NCBI GenBank assembly: GCA_020137815.1
Contig: CM035357.1
Span: forward strand, 1,819,020-1,883,019
From: Hormiphora californensis
Lineage: Eukaryota > Ctenophora > Tentaculata > Cydippida > Pleurobrachiidae
Reading direction: 5' to 3'
DNA length: 64,000 nt
Shown here one piece after another: positions 54,391 to 64,000 of the stretch. The notes below the pieces were generated by a model that worked only from the letters and a program-made list of their open reading frames with translations, did not search any database and was not told the origin of the DNA. The position numbers and the translations under genes were made by a program. Position 1 is the stretch's first letter; each line of letters opens with the position of its first letter.

Positions 54391-54676
54391 TCTCTTTCTC
54401 TCTCGGCACATGATGGCCAGTGTTCCAGTACACAATTCTTGTTCTCTCTTTCTAACCTTTGTCGCAATCAAAGTACAGAAATTTTTTCTTTCGTTTGCTT
54501 TATTTCCCTCTCGAAACGAAATTACGTACTTGTTTTGCAATCACTACCTTTCACCCTGCCCCCCATAGAGGCCATCTTTATACCAACCAGAACGATAACA
54601 CTAATTAATTCCCCCCCCCCCCCCCCGATTAACTACACAATTAATTGAATCTCTGTATGTTTAATAGCAGAGTTAA
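52900..54676. other. Gene-poor stretch with CT microsatellites
   Basis: No coding exon recognised. It holds ctctct-rich DNA at 53190-53330, a (CT)n run at 54325-54405 and AT-rich sequence between. Confidence 0.5.
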
Positions 54677-54771
54677 ATGGCCCAATCCCGTGACTATATT
54701 TCCCCCGGCGAGATGGACTGTCTAACATTGATTGACGGGGAACGAAACACTACTTCACAGGTCTGTGTGTG

Positions 54772-54821
<50 letters not shown>

Positions 54822-55916
54822 ATTATAGCGTTCACAGGTATTGCCCTCATTATTCTGTACACCCCCATTCGTACGAAGGGAGTACCTCCTAAATTGTTGT
54901 ATATTTTCTTCCATAACTTCTTCCCCCTATTTCTGTTGAAGAATATTTGAAGCACATTAACCCCCCTCCCCTATTTCCCAGGTGTATACCCCACTAACAC
55001 TATCGTCCCCATATATTCCCAGGAATTGGAAAGTATCCAGCACATTCTGTGGATGAATTTCCAAGATTCAGCCCGTTTTACAGCCGCACTATGTAAAGGA
55101 GGGGCAGCCGGTAACCCCCTACTTCAGTCCACCTTTCAGCAGTGCGCCATAGCAGTTACTAGACTTTACAAAGGTAACTTTATAACCCATGAATATGTAG
55201 TTCTTACTTCAGTTCAGCTCTCCACACAGACCCTTGATTGACTCCAATTTATCTCAAACCAGTACCCATTCTTCTAACCATCCCCTCCTACAGACAGTGT
55301 CGATGCGGTGGAGAGAGCGTACGAACTAGGAATGGTTCGAGGGAAACAGAAATGCCGTAGAGACATGGCTTCCTGGTCTAAACGAAGGAAACGGAAAATC
55401 AATAGGATCGATTTACTACGTAAGTTCGGATTGTTCTAGGTCCAGCAAAGTTTGGATGTTGTCCCAGTAGTATTGAACCGTTCGTCCCGTAAGAAAGGGC
55501 CTGAGCAAGACAACTCAAGTTGTGATAAGTAAAACTCCAGAAGACTTGTTATATTTTAACTGCCGTGTAATAATCCTAATGATCTCTCTCCCATCTCCCC
55601 AGGACGATTAGCCAAAAAGCCCTGTGCAGCCCCCTCTTCAAACAGCGATGATACAGACAGTGACGATTTATCTTGTGTTCTCTCCTCCCTCGGTGTCGCC
55701 TCGCCAGTAACCAATAACACAGCCAGCACAGAGGGTAGTGGGGGTAGCAGCAGTCCCCGGCCTGGCCCCGCCACACAGCCAGTAGAATCACCACCCACCA
55801 CCCCACCACATTCAAGCTCTTATAACATGGCCGTGGGGTCGAGGAAACGGAAGGCTGACTCGCTGCTAGATGTGTTTCTGGAGACTGTACACGGTTCAAA
55901 ACGGAATAGACAATGA
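54677..55916 (+). CDS. HAPSTR1: HUWE1-associated stress-response modifier
   Basis: In mammals HAPSTR1 (C16orf72) partners the E3 ligase HUWE1 in nuclear stress responses. Exons 54677-54760, 55023-55173, 55294-55419 and 55603-55916 give 224 residues in phase. The conserved core is clear: STFQQCAIAVTRLYKD, SVDAVERAYELGMVRGKQ, CRRDMASWSKRRKRKINRID. A Ser/Pro-rich disordered region follows, then a C-terminal nuclear-signal-like end (GSRKRKADSLLDVF ... GSKRNRQ), as in the family's RKR...HKRNR ending. Intron 1 starts with gtctgtgtgtgtg, a GT microsatellite directly at the donor. Confidence 0.85.
54761..54822. repeat. (GT)n microsatellite at the HAPSTR1 intron-1 donor
   Basis: The donor gtctgtgtgtg runs straight into about 28 GT units, providing many overlapping GT dinucleotides. 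Confidence 0.85.
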
Positions 55917-57113
55917 AATGATGTTAGATATTGGGAATTGGGATTATAATGCATGGAATGTGGTAGAGAGGAAGTTGTTTGATTTGATGAGAAGGAAAGA
56001 GATGGTATACAAAATGATGAGTGATATCAGTGACGTTCTATAAGAAACTAAATAACAGAAAGACTGTATTAATCAATTCTTTTTTCTCAGTGGGAGTGAC
56101 TATCCGTATTTCAATACACACATTGGTTTCTGTAAGCTGTTTTATACACCGTTATACACACATCCCAGTATTTATTGCCTGGTGGAGAGGGCTCTGTAAC
56201 AGGACCGGGACGCTTCAAAGTTTGGGAACGTTTGTGGCACGCGCGGAAACCAAGATGTGGATAAAGCACAGCTGTACCGCGCTGAGTACGCGCAAAACAT
56301 TAACGCGCATTTAAAACTTGGTATGGCGCGCACTGAGTTAATTGTCTCGCCAAAATGTTTTGACACACATCAAAACTTTTTATTTGGTTCGTGTCTTTTT
56401 TTCTGAGTGTGTCTCAGGCGGGGCGTGATGTCTGGAAATATTGTTCAGTAGGGCTGGTGCCTGGTTCAGGGGCGGCTCTGCCATGCGGACGATGCGGACG
56501 CGTCCGCATTTTTACTTTGGATCACGGAGAGAAAAAGGAAAAATTCAAGGAAAAGGGTCAATTTTTCTTAAAATTTGATGTTTCAAATGAGATTTCTAGT
56601 GAAATCGGCGCGCCACACAGGTTTTTTTGCCGTCGCAGTATTTTTTGATCGGCGCGCTACGTCAAAATAGCCAATGCGGACCATCTGCATTGGGTATTTC
56701 GACGGAACGCGCGAGTTAAAAATGTTTCGGCCGCATTTTGACCAGAGCGGCTGAAAGCCGCGCACCGCCCCTGGCCTGGTTCCAGTCTCCAGACCGAAAT
56801 TTCCCAAACTTTTGCATGTGCGACCAAGGAGCTCCAACAGGGGGTTTGGGGCATAGCCCCAGGCCCCAGTGTTCAGGAGTGACGGAACCGGGTTGGGAGT
56901 GAAGAACCAAGATCTTGGCCGAAACGAGCTCAAAACGGTGTCCGGAGAAAATGAGCAAATTTTGCTCCGAAAAAAGGTCATCACCAAAAATGACAACTGT
57001 TGGTCAGCAGCCCCCTCGCTGAAGAAAATAATTCCGCCACCCCTGATCCTGTTTAGAACTACATTTGATGTTAATACTGTTGTAATTAGTTGTCTAAACA
57101 TTGCAAGCTGTAG
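55917..57113. other. Spacer between HAPSTR1 and a LINE
   Basis: No gene recognised. Moderately GC-rich segments with cggcgcgcc-type motifs at 56600-56770 may be degraded MITE sequence. Confidence 0.4.
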
Positions 57114-57155
57114 TTTATTGATCATGTTCCTCTAGAAGTCTCTGATACTGAGATT

Positions 57156-57566
57156 ATGGAAGCCTGCTCGGAAGAACTGGGAACAACGCCAAAAGTTTAC
57201 AGATTCACTGATAACAATGGAAACCCAAGATACTCTGTACGGCTAATCTTTGAATCGGAAGATCTGAGGAATAAGGCTATAACTATGGGACTAAACATAG
57301 ACACAAGGCACTTCCGTATACGTGAGTATATCGACAGACGGGTGATCAAACCGCTCCAATGTCGAAAGTGTTGGAAATACGGGCACTGGACCGCATGGTG
57401 CAATAACAACGAGGCCTGCGTTCAATGTGGTGAGAGGGTAAGCACGCATACAGCGGATCCCTGTCAAGCCGAGGCCAAGTGTATCCACTGCAGTGGAAAT
57501 CACAACTCCAACAGTACAACCTGTCCAGTATATACTGCCCATCAAAACGATCTTCATCATGGTTAG
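57156..57566 (+). CDS. LINE ORF1 C-terminal part, CCHC zinc knuckles
   Basis: 136 residues, with the frame open upstream to 57114, so the true start is likely lost. Knuckles: CRKCWKYGHWTAWC (C-x2-C-x4-H-x4-C), then CVQCGERVSTHTADPC and CIHCSGNHNSNSTTC, the usual trio of Jockey/I-like ORF1 proteins that bind element RNA. Its last 8 bases overlap the ORF2 start (atggttag). Confidence 0.75.
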   Translation: MEACSEELGTTPKVYRFTDNNGNPRYSVRLIFESEDLRNKAITMGLNIDTRHFRIREYIDRRVIKPLQCRKCWKYGHWTAWCNNNEACVQCGERVSTHTADPCQAEAKCIHCSGNHNSNSTTCPVYTAHQNDLHHG

Positions 57567-60500
57567 TATCTGTCAACTAAATATTTCGGGCCTCTCTTCT
57601 CATTCCAGTACAGCGATTGACCACTATTGTTCCGATAGAAACATCACGGTACTGGCACTGCAGGAAACCGGTACGGTACCAAACGAGGACGTTTTCAAAA
57701 ACCTACGAACTTTTGGAGTTGCAGACGATCAAGGTGTCACCATCTCGGTTGATAAGTCGTTCTATCCTCAGAGAATTCCCAGTTTAGAAGTAAAGGGTGT
57801 TGCAGCTGTTTTCGTGATTGCAACACCTTCAAAGCGACCTGTGATGTATGCTTCGGTATACAGTAGCCCGTCGTCGGACCTCAGCAGACTACTGAGCACC
57901 ATTCAAGAGGCTTGGAGATACTGTTATGCAAACGGGGTTGCTACTCTCCAAGTCATGGGGGACTTTAACGCGAGAGGACAAACTTGGGGCGATAGACTTT
58001 ACAACAGCAATGGTCATCTACTAGAGACATTTTGTAACCAGCAGGGGGCCCGGATCTTATCACCGATGAGGAATACGTTTCTATGCGCTGGAGGAGGTAG
58101 TGTCATAGATCTAACATTGATATTTGGCAACTCTGGACCACTTAGGGGACTTTGGGTCGATCAGGACGAAGGGCTTTGTCTGTTCACTGGAGCGCCGGAT
58201 CGAGGACACATACCAGTACACATAACAATTGGTCAGGTCAATAAACACATACAGCGGAAGAGGGTATTCAACTACGAGGAAGCAGAGTGGGACGAGTGGA
58301 AGGAATTTTTGGAGCGTCATCTTCCGGAAATACGTGGAACTGAAGATCCAGAGGACTTGTACAAGGAGTTTCTGAGGATACATAGAGAAGCATGTGAACT
58401 ATTCATCTCGAAGAAGACTATCTGTCGATATAGCAAACCATTCTGGACACATGAACTGTCGGGACTATCAAAAAATCTCCAAGGAGCTCTACGACACTAT
58501 CAATTCAGGCGAACAACTCGGAATAAAGAACTCGTGGAAGCAGCGAAAGCCACCTTCAAGGAGACGCTGATTAAGAGTAAGAACAAGTGGATACATGAAC
58601 GACTTCAAGGGTTAAATGTGCACGACAGTAATCTTTTCTGGAAGCGCTACAGAGGATTGTTCTTGGCCCAAGAGGAAAATTTCATAGGGTGTTTGGATTT
58701 TGAAGGCACCCTGAAACACAGTCAATCAGAAAAAGAAGATATACTGTTTAGGACGTACTTTGAAGGGGAACACCTCAAGAACAGGGACTTCGATGAAGAG
58801 GAGTACAGGCGGATATGCAGGCAAATGGAGGACATCATGTCAGTGGATTTAACGGACGAGGAACCTGGAGAGGAGAACCTACTGAATAGCAAAGTGGAAC
58901 GAAGAGAAGTGGAACAGGCGATCTCAGCACAGGATTGGAGTGGAAAGGCAGCGGATGGAGATGGGGTTCACCCGAGAACTCTGAAACATATGGGAGGTCG
59001 GGCAGTAAACTTTCTAGCCGAGTTATTCGATTTGTGTATGAAGTGTTCAGTATGGCCCTGGAGAGCATCAACGGTTTCCTTCATCAAGAAAGCAGGAAAG
59101 AGCTCATATCTCAAACCGGGGTCTTTCCGCCCTATCACCATCAGTATGTACATCGGTAAACTTTTTGAGAGGGTGTTAGACCGAAGAATGAGGGACCATT
59201 GCTATAGCGAAACGTTGCTCGAAGATGAACAGGAAGGATTTCTACCAAACCGGAGCTGTACTCGATATCTATACCGAATGCTGGCAACTCTACATGAAAA
59301 CCGTAGGAGAAAGGCAACCGCCTATCTTTTGCTGATAGATTTCGAGAAGGCCTTTGACAGTGTGCCGATTCCTCTCCTCATCTACAAAATCCATCGCTTA
59401 GGAGTACATGGCAGAATCCTGAAGTTACTCCATTCTATGCTTAGCAACCGATTGGTCAGTTTGAAGATAAACGGAAAGGTGGGACGAGCCAGAATCTGTG
59501 GAACCACAGGATTACCACAAGGAGCAGTACTTTCGCCTCTCCTATTTATCCTTTACATCGGAGATCTTCTGACTACGAGAAACTTACCAACTGATATTCG
59601 TCACCACACTGAAACATTCAAATTTGCAGACGATGGAACTGTAGTTATCACTGGTACAGACAAAGAATGTGAATCATCTATGCAAAGAGTACTACAATAC
59701 ATCCACGAATGGTGTAGGACTTGGCGGCTGGTGGTGAACTGTGGAAAAGACAAGACTGAAATCCTTGTTGTACGTCCTAAAAGATCAGAACCACCGACAG
59801 TACTTCCAAAATTCTACCTCGGCAATGAAGAAATTTTATATGCAGATTCCAGCAAGGTTTTGGGCGTTTACCTAGACAAAGACCTGAACTTTCAACAACA
59901 TGCGTCCTTTACCTTAAAGAAATGCTGGTTTGCATGGAGTAGACTCTCGACATCCACAACTAGAACGGATGGACTGAATAGTACTTCGTTGGCTTTACTT
60001 TTCAAAACAGTGGTGCTTACGAAGCTACTATACGCGGCCCCTCTCTGGCTGGAAGACCGGATATCAAGCTTTAAAGACCTCATGGCTCGAGCCAAGCTGA
60101 AAATCCTGGGAAGTCAGTTTCATGTCCCAAACATGATAGGAGACCTTCTCACAACAGTACCACCTCTTGCAGTCACCTTGAGGATTCTGACGATCAAATT
60201 TGTGCTGAAAGGGTTGCTAGCAGAGGATAGCATCAGTGCCAAACTTCTACAAATTGACTCGGAACCGTACCATAAGTTCGCACATCATCTAACCATGACC
60301 AAATGCTATCTCCGATGGGTGGAGGACCAGGATCAGGAGAGTACAGATGCTAATGTTCCGGCAGCTACGAGAAGAAGGAGCTTTCTCAGAAGATGTGACT
60401 TGATAAACTATGAGCGAGATCAGCTATTGTACACCAAAGGAGAAATAGACGACTACGGATACAAACTGTGGGATGATACCGTCAAACAACAAATGGAACA

Positions 60501-60954
60501 CCTTTTCAAAACCGATGAATATACGCTGGAACCTAGTCACACGGTGGAGGACTTGAGAAGACTGGTCAACACAAGGGAAGTTGTTCTCACCCCTCTTCTC
60601 CATCGAGCTCTCAGTAGAGGAGAATCTACGGCGATTATCGACTTCACTCACGGTCATAATCTACGTTTTCAGAACTTTGCGTTCCGGTATCTACAGCATG
60701 ACAGCACGGTGTCCGTTCCGACATGCCTAGAGTGTGGGTTGTTGCCCGACTCATCTTACCACAAACTATTTGAATGTGTATCTGCAGGGGCAGTGTCTGC
60801 TCTAAGACAGGAGCTCAGTTCTTTAGCCATCTACGAATTAAACTACCGTATCCCCTTAATATTTTGTCAAGACAAAAACGTGAAACGCAAGTTCAGAATG
60901 CTAGTAGCACATATATTAGAGAATTCTACATTTGATGATAATCTATTGACGTAA
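57559..60954 (+). CDS. LINE ORF2: APE-type endonuclease and reverse transcriptase
   Basis: 1131 residues, no stop or frameshift. The endonuclease has ICQLNISGL, LALQETGT (catalytic Glu), MGDFNARGQTWGD, GSVIDLTLIF and DRGHIPVHITI. The reverse transcriptase has FRPITISMYIGKLFERVLD, LIDFEKAFDSVP, GLPQGAVLSPLLFILYIGDL and KFADDGTVV (FADD), then KTEILVV and LGVYLDKDLNF. A Cys/His cluster (CLECGLLPDSSYHKLFEC) lies near the end. No RNase H motif was found. The intact frame means the copy could be recent or active. Translation probably depends on re-initiation at the overlapping ATG. Confidence 0.9.
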   Translation: MVSICQLNISGLSSHSSTAIDHYCSDRNITVLALQETGTVPNEDVFKNLRTFGVADDQGVTISVDKSFYPQRIPSLEVKGVAAVFVIATPSKRPVMYASVYSSPSSDLSRLLSTIQEAWRYCYANGVATLQVMGDFNARGQTWGDRLYNSNGHLLETFCNQQGARILSPMRNTFLCAGGGSVIDLTLIFGNSGPLRGLWVDQDEGLCLFTGAPDRGHIPVHITIGQVNKHIQRKRVFNYEEAEWDEWKEFLERHLPEIRGTEDPEDLYKEFLRIHREACELFISKKTICRYSKPFWTHELSGLSKNLQGALRHYQFRRTTRNKELVEAAKATFKETLIKSKNKWIHERLQGLNVHDSNLFWKRYRGLFLAQEENFIGCLDFEGTLKHSQSEKEDILFRTYFEGEHLKNRDFDEEEYRRICRQMEDIMSVDLTDEEPGEENLLNSKVERREVEQAISAQDWSGKAADGDGVHPRTLKHMGGRAVNFLAELFDLCMKCSVWPWRASTVSFIKKAGKSSYLKPGSFRPITISMYIGKLFERVLDRRMRDHCYSETLLEDEQEGFLPNRSCTRYLYRMLATLHENRRRKATAYLLLIDFEKAFDSVPIPLLIYKIHRLGVHGRILKLLHSMLSNRLVSLKINGKVGRARICGTTGLPQGAVLSPLLFILYIGDLLTTRNLPTDIRHHTETFKFADDGTVVITGTDKECESSMQRVLQYIHEWCRTWRLVVNCGKDKTEILVVRPKRSEPPTVLPKFYLGNEEILYADSSKVLGVYLDKDLNFQQHASFTLKKCWFAWSRLSTSTTRTDGLNSTSLALLFKTVVLTKLLYAAPLWLEDRISSFKDLMARAKLKILGSQFHVPNMIGDLLTTVPPLAVTLRILTIKFVLKGLLAEDSISAKLLQIDSEPYHKFAHHLTMTKCYLRWVEDQDQESTDANVPAATRRRSFLRRCDLINYERDQLLYTKGEIDDYGYKLWDDTVKQQMEHLFKTDEYTLEPSHTVEDLRRLVNTREVVLTPLLHRALSRGESTAIIDFTHGHNLRFQNFAFRYLQHDSTVSVPTCLECGLLPDSSYHKLFECVSAGAVSALRQELSSLAIYELNYRIPLIFCQDKNVKRKFRMLVAHILENSTFDDNLLT

Positions 60955-61362
60955 CGTAGCAGCTATCGTAAGTTTATACTTTATTTAGTAGGTAAATTAG
61001 TTATCCAAGCTTCATTGTCATAAATTAGTCTCTAAATATTCTTAAATTAGTCTTGAATTAGTCTTAATTAAGTCTTAAATTAGTCCTAAATTAGTCTTAA
61101 GTTTTCTACTTATCTTAAATATTCGTCTTAAAATTTGAATTACGTGTGATTCCGTGAAAATAATCTTTTTCACTATTTTTACTATAGCCTGGTAATGTAG
61201 CTTTTCTCTACTACATTACATAGCTTAATTAACCATTATTACTATTGTTATCTTATTAACTTATTACATTAATTAATTAACTTATTACATTACTTAATTT
61301 ATTAACTGTATTAATCATTATCTGTTACAACTATTATATTACTACAGCACTAATATAATTTA

Positions 61363-61364
<2 letters not shown>

Positions 61365-61395
<31 letters not shown>
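61365..61395. repeat. (TA)n microsatellite
   Basis: About 13 TA units inside the LINE 3' untranslated region. Confidence 0.85.
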
Positions 61396-61596
61396 CTTAT
61401 CACTAAGTTTAGAGAAATCAAGAGCTTAGAATCTAATCAGCAGTGAATCTTTTCAGTAGTTAATTCCGTATAGCTTACAAGAAAGAAGCGTTATGTATTT
61501 TGTATACAAGATTTAATAATAATAATAATAATAAATACTGATCAATACCACCTTGTTAACCTTATCATAAGTCATAGCAATGAGCTAGCGGTAAGA

Positions 61597-62033
61597 ATGC
61601 GAAAGATCAAGCGTCATCTTTCGTTCACGCTCCGCAGCCGGGATCAGGATGATGTTCTTGTTAAGAAAGAGCTCAGTCCTGTGTTTCTGAAGAAAAATAC
61701 TGAAGGTACACACAACTCTTGCCTTGTTCGACCCTGTTAGAAAAAAAAAACTGAAAACAACTTCATATTTCAGTTTTGTCATGCCGGTGTGTTATCTTTG
61801 CTGTTTATTATTGACCAAACACATCACTTTTCACTGATAAAATTCGCCTCAGATTTCGCTCAGACGCTTCTACTCATTAAAAACCAAGACGAGGAGAACC
61901 GCGGTGTAGCATGTAAGGACGGCTCACTCACACGAACATCATCATCTCCTAAATTTTCTTCCTTTTTCCGCCGCTCCTCCTCCAACTCAAGACTCCTCTC
62001 ACCGCCCCTTGCCAAGATCAAGTCCAGCGACAG
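61597..62033 (+). CDS. Probable N-terminal exons of a PCTAIRE-type CDK (CDK16/17/18)
   Basis: Two exons join in phase: 61597-61705 (MRKIKRHLSFTLRSRDQDD ... LKKNTEG) and 61853-62033 (starts DFAQTLLLIKNQDEENRG, ends PPLAKIKSSDR). The first 13 residues are very like the start of CDK16 and CDK17 (basic K-I/F-K-R-x-L-S-x-T-L-R, a known phosphorylated leader), and a Ser-rich disordered region follows, as expected. The kinase domain is not in the window. Identification rests on the short N-terminal motif, so it stays tentative. Confidence 0.42.
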
Positions 62034-62423
62034 GTAACATGCAGATATTAACACGTTTGTAAAATGAAAAGGGGAAGAATTTTATGTTTATAAAACGAAA
62101 AGGGTAAAGAATTTATGTTTGGCAAACGAAAAGGGGAAGAATTTCAAACTTATAAAAAAGGGAGGAAAGTTGTTAAATTTCACACTCCCCCTGTAGCTCG
62201 AAGAAAAGTAGCTCGGAGGTCCTCTCGGGGAGCAGTGACTACACCAAACCCCAAGCATTTTAGACAGCATTTTTGTAGATTGTAGAGAGGATCCGGGGGA
62301 GGATTCCTTTGATAACAGGGGGCTCGGGCTAGGGAACAAGAAACACATGGAGTTTTTCTTTTGATGAAACAGCGAGCCATGTCCCTAACTACACATAATG
62401 TAAGTGCCATGTCCCTAAAGTTA

Positions 62424-62500
62424 GTAGTCGGACCCCAATTTAACAGCACCCCGATTTTTAAGTCCGGGACAAAAAACCGTTCCCCGAGGGGGGGAGTGGC
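62424..62500. mobile_element. Left end of a pogo-like MITE
   Basis: tagtcggaccccaatttaac plus caccccgatttttaagtccg. The right end is not found and the GC-rich block begins inside it. Confidence 0.5.
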
Positions 62501-63270
62501 GGGGGGGACGCGGGGCGGAAGGGCGGCAAGCGGGAGGCGGACGGTGCGCGCGGCGCGCGCGGTGCGGCGGAAGGGACGAAGGGTGAGCGGACGGAAGGCC
62601 CCCAAGAAACATAAGGGGGCGCACGGGTCCCCCCACCCCCCGTCGCCGCCCCCCCCGCCCCCAGGGCGCCGCCCACCCATGGGAGCGCCACCCCCCAGCT
62701 AGAGTCACAGGAGGCCGGGCCCCAGGAGTGCCTTCGCCCTCAGGCTCCCTCCACCCTCGCGGGCTCCGCCGGGCCACCCTCGGTGCCCCATGGTGGGAGC
62801 CCGGGTGTTGGGCGCTCACGACCGGGCCGGACGGGTGACGGTGGGAGCGTGCCCCCGCCGGTTCATGCGCTCCGGCCGGTCACGGCCGGCGTGGGTTTAG
62901 GCTAAGGGTGTTCGGCCGGCAGGGGGGGTGGGGTCGGTTACCATCAGTTGGTGTTATTTTGATGTGTATATTTTTGCCTTAAAATAATAAAAGCATCTCA
63001 GATGCAACGAAAAAGTCATCACAACCTCATTTTTATTTTGAGTGTGTGATTTAATTTTCATTCGTTTATTTTGTATTGTTTAACTCTTCCTGTTTCCTAA
63101 TCCTGGTCATGCGGTGATCTCACCAGGTCATGCTTATTATGCGGTTTTAGTTTCAAATTGGTTTATGACAGACGGCAGTCTTCTCTATCCCTATTGCGCG
63201 CCCGCGCGCGGGCGCACGGGAGAGCGGCGCGCGCGCGCGCGCGGCGAGCGCGCGCACACGCAAGGACGCA
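62460..63270. other. GC-rich, CpG-dense block
   Basis: Two very GC-rich stretches (62480-62950 and 63190-63270) with ggcgcgcgcgg and gcgcgcgcgcgc strings, unlike the AT-leaning surroundings. Open frames here are Pro/Arg/Gly artefacts. 62950-63190 between them is ordinary AT-rich DNA. Confidence 0.55.
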
Positions 63271-63279
63271 CTTTCTTCG

Positions 63280-64000
63280 CTTATGATTGAGCTGTTTTTG
63301 TAAATATCTCAACCTCAATAAAAACTAAAAAAGAAAAGAGCACAAGTATGGAAAAACAAACAAAAAAACAAAAAAAAACTAATAGTAATGCACGATGTAA
63401 TGTAATACAAAGGCTGTTCTATTGATTAATGCATAAGCCTCTCTGAATATAGATGAGAAAAAAAGATAGAGAAATATAGTAGAAGGAAAATCGAATGTTC
63501 GAATCTCAATTTCATGGGATTATTTGTAGCGAAAAGGAGAATAGTTAATTTATCCAACAACAAGGCGATATAATGAAAAGCATATAATACCACTAAATTA
63601 GGCTAAGTTCCGCAGTTCTTTTTGAATGTGCTTGTTTTACCCTCCTGAACCCCCGTTTCCTGCTATTTGTAATTACACACACAAGCCCATATATTGTGAA
63701 ACCTGCTCGGAATAAAAACACTGACCGGTATTACATTGCAGTCACTATCCACACAGGCAAACAAACTCTCTTTGTGGTGGATCCATCATTCGGAACCGTC
63801 GCCCCCTGATGTGCACCAGTGCAGGCGGGAGGGCGGGCCAGCGAGACTATGGCTCTTGGAGATACAAAAAGTCAAAGTATGGCCGAAAGTAGTAAGTAGT
63901 TTCGTCTCGAAATTTATCGATTCAAATACTACGTAAACATGGTGAGAGGTTGGTCGGTACTATTTAGGCAGGGAGCGCGAAGCCGTGGGAGAAGGGGACA
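63280..64000. other. Right-edge sequence with a possible exon
   Basis: Mostly AT-rich with no gene. A possible exon at about 63742-63892 lies between a gcag acceptor and a gtaagt donor, but three frames are partly open and none gives a recognised protein. It could belong to the CDK gene or to the next gene. Confidence 0.25.

Larger units (their letters stand above)
57114..61540 (+). mobile_element. Non-LTR retrotransposon with intact ORF2
   Basis: A zinc-knuckle ORF1 end is followed by a full endonuclease-reverse transcriptase ORF, a 560-bp AT-rich 3' untranslated region and a terminal (AAT)n tract near 61514-61533, typical of LINEs that end in simple repeats. ORF1 begins abruptly, so the copy is probably 5'-truncated. 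The right border is inferred from the simple-repeat tail. Confidence 0.85.

Noticed and set aside
62361-62819. Long Pro/Arg/Gly-rich open frames on both strands
   Set aside because: Composition artefact of the GC-rich block; no domain, no splice context.

Overview
This is animal nuclear DNA. Genes are split into short exons (many of 50-170 bp) with GT-AG introns, lie on both strands 0.1-1 kb apart, and sit among DNA-transposon MITEs, LINE pieces and minisatellites. I assembled exons by hand from protein similarity I recognise plus splice-phase bookkeeping. No alignment was run. The gene set (RFT1, GEMIN6, NICN1, HAPSTR1, ADCK5, POGLUT2/3, SRRD, NOP16, HSD17B12, NUDT2) is metazoan. The compact layout suggests a non-model marine invertebrate such as a sponge or cnidarian, but the sequence alone does not fix the phylum.

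Layout. 1-3481: repeats, then the 5' half of RFT1 on the minus strand. 4916-11965: a 16-exon secreted GH20 beta-N-acetylhexosaminidase (+). 12448-15183: an HSD17B12-type reductase (-). 15271-16133: a LINE fragment. 16541-16990: NUDT2 (+). 17212-21519: an unrecognised multipass membrane protein (+) whose introns hold a second LINE and a 675-bp palindrome. 22123-24522: ADCK5 (+). 24781-26591: SRRD (+). 26769-28991: a POGLUT2/3-type O-glucosyltransferase (-). 29278-39876: four similar two-helix, probably mitochondrial proteins (TMEM70/TMEM186/TMEM223-like), interleaved with NOP16 and a one-finger zinc-finger gene, all (+). 40252-43578: a signal peptide-kringle-Ig-Ig-transmembrane protein (-). 43794-45858: GEMIN6 (+). 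46800-50400: NICN1 pieces among poly-C minisatellites. 50700-52900: a homopolymer-rich, probably poorly resolved tract. 54677-55916: HAPSTR1 (+). 57120-61540: a LINE with an intact 1131-residue endonuclease/reverse transcriptase ORF. 61597-62033: probable first exons of a PCTAIRE-type CDK. 62450-63270: an unusually GC-rich block.

The genes are mostly unrelated housekeeping neighbours, not a pathway. The most unusual theme is structural. In at least six genes a minisatellite repeats the sequence across a splice donor, a splice acceptor, the start codon or the stop codon of the adjacent exon. In the hexosaminidase gene, two splice donors coincide with the terminal repeats of MITEs.
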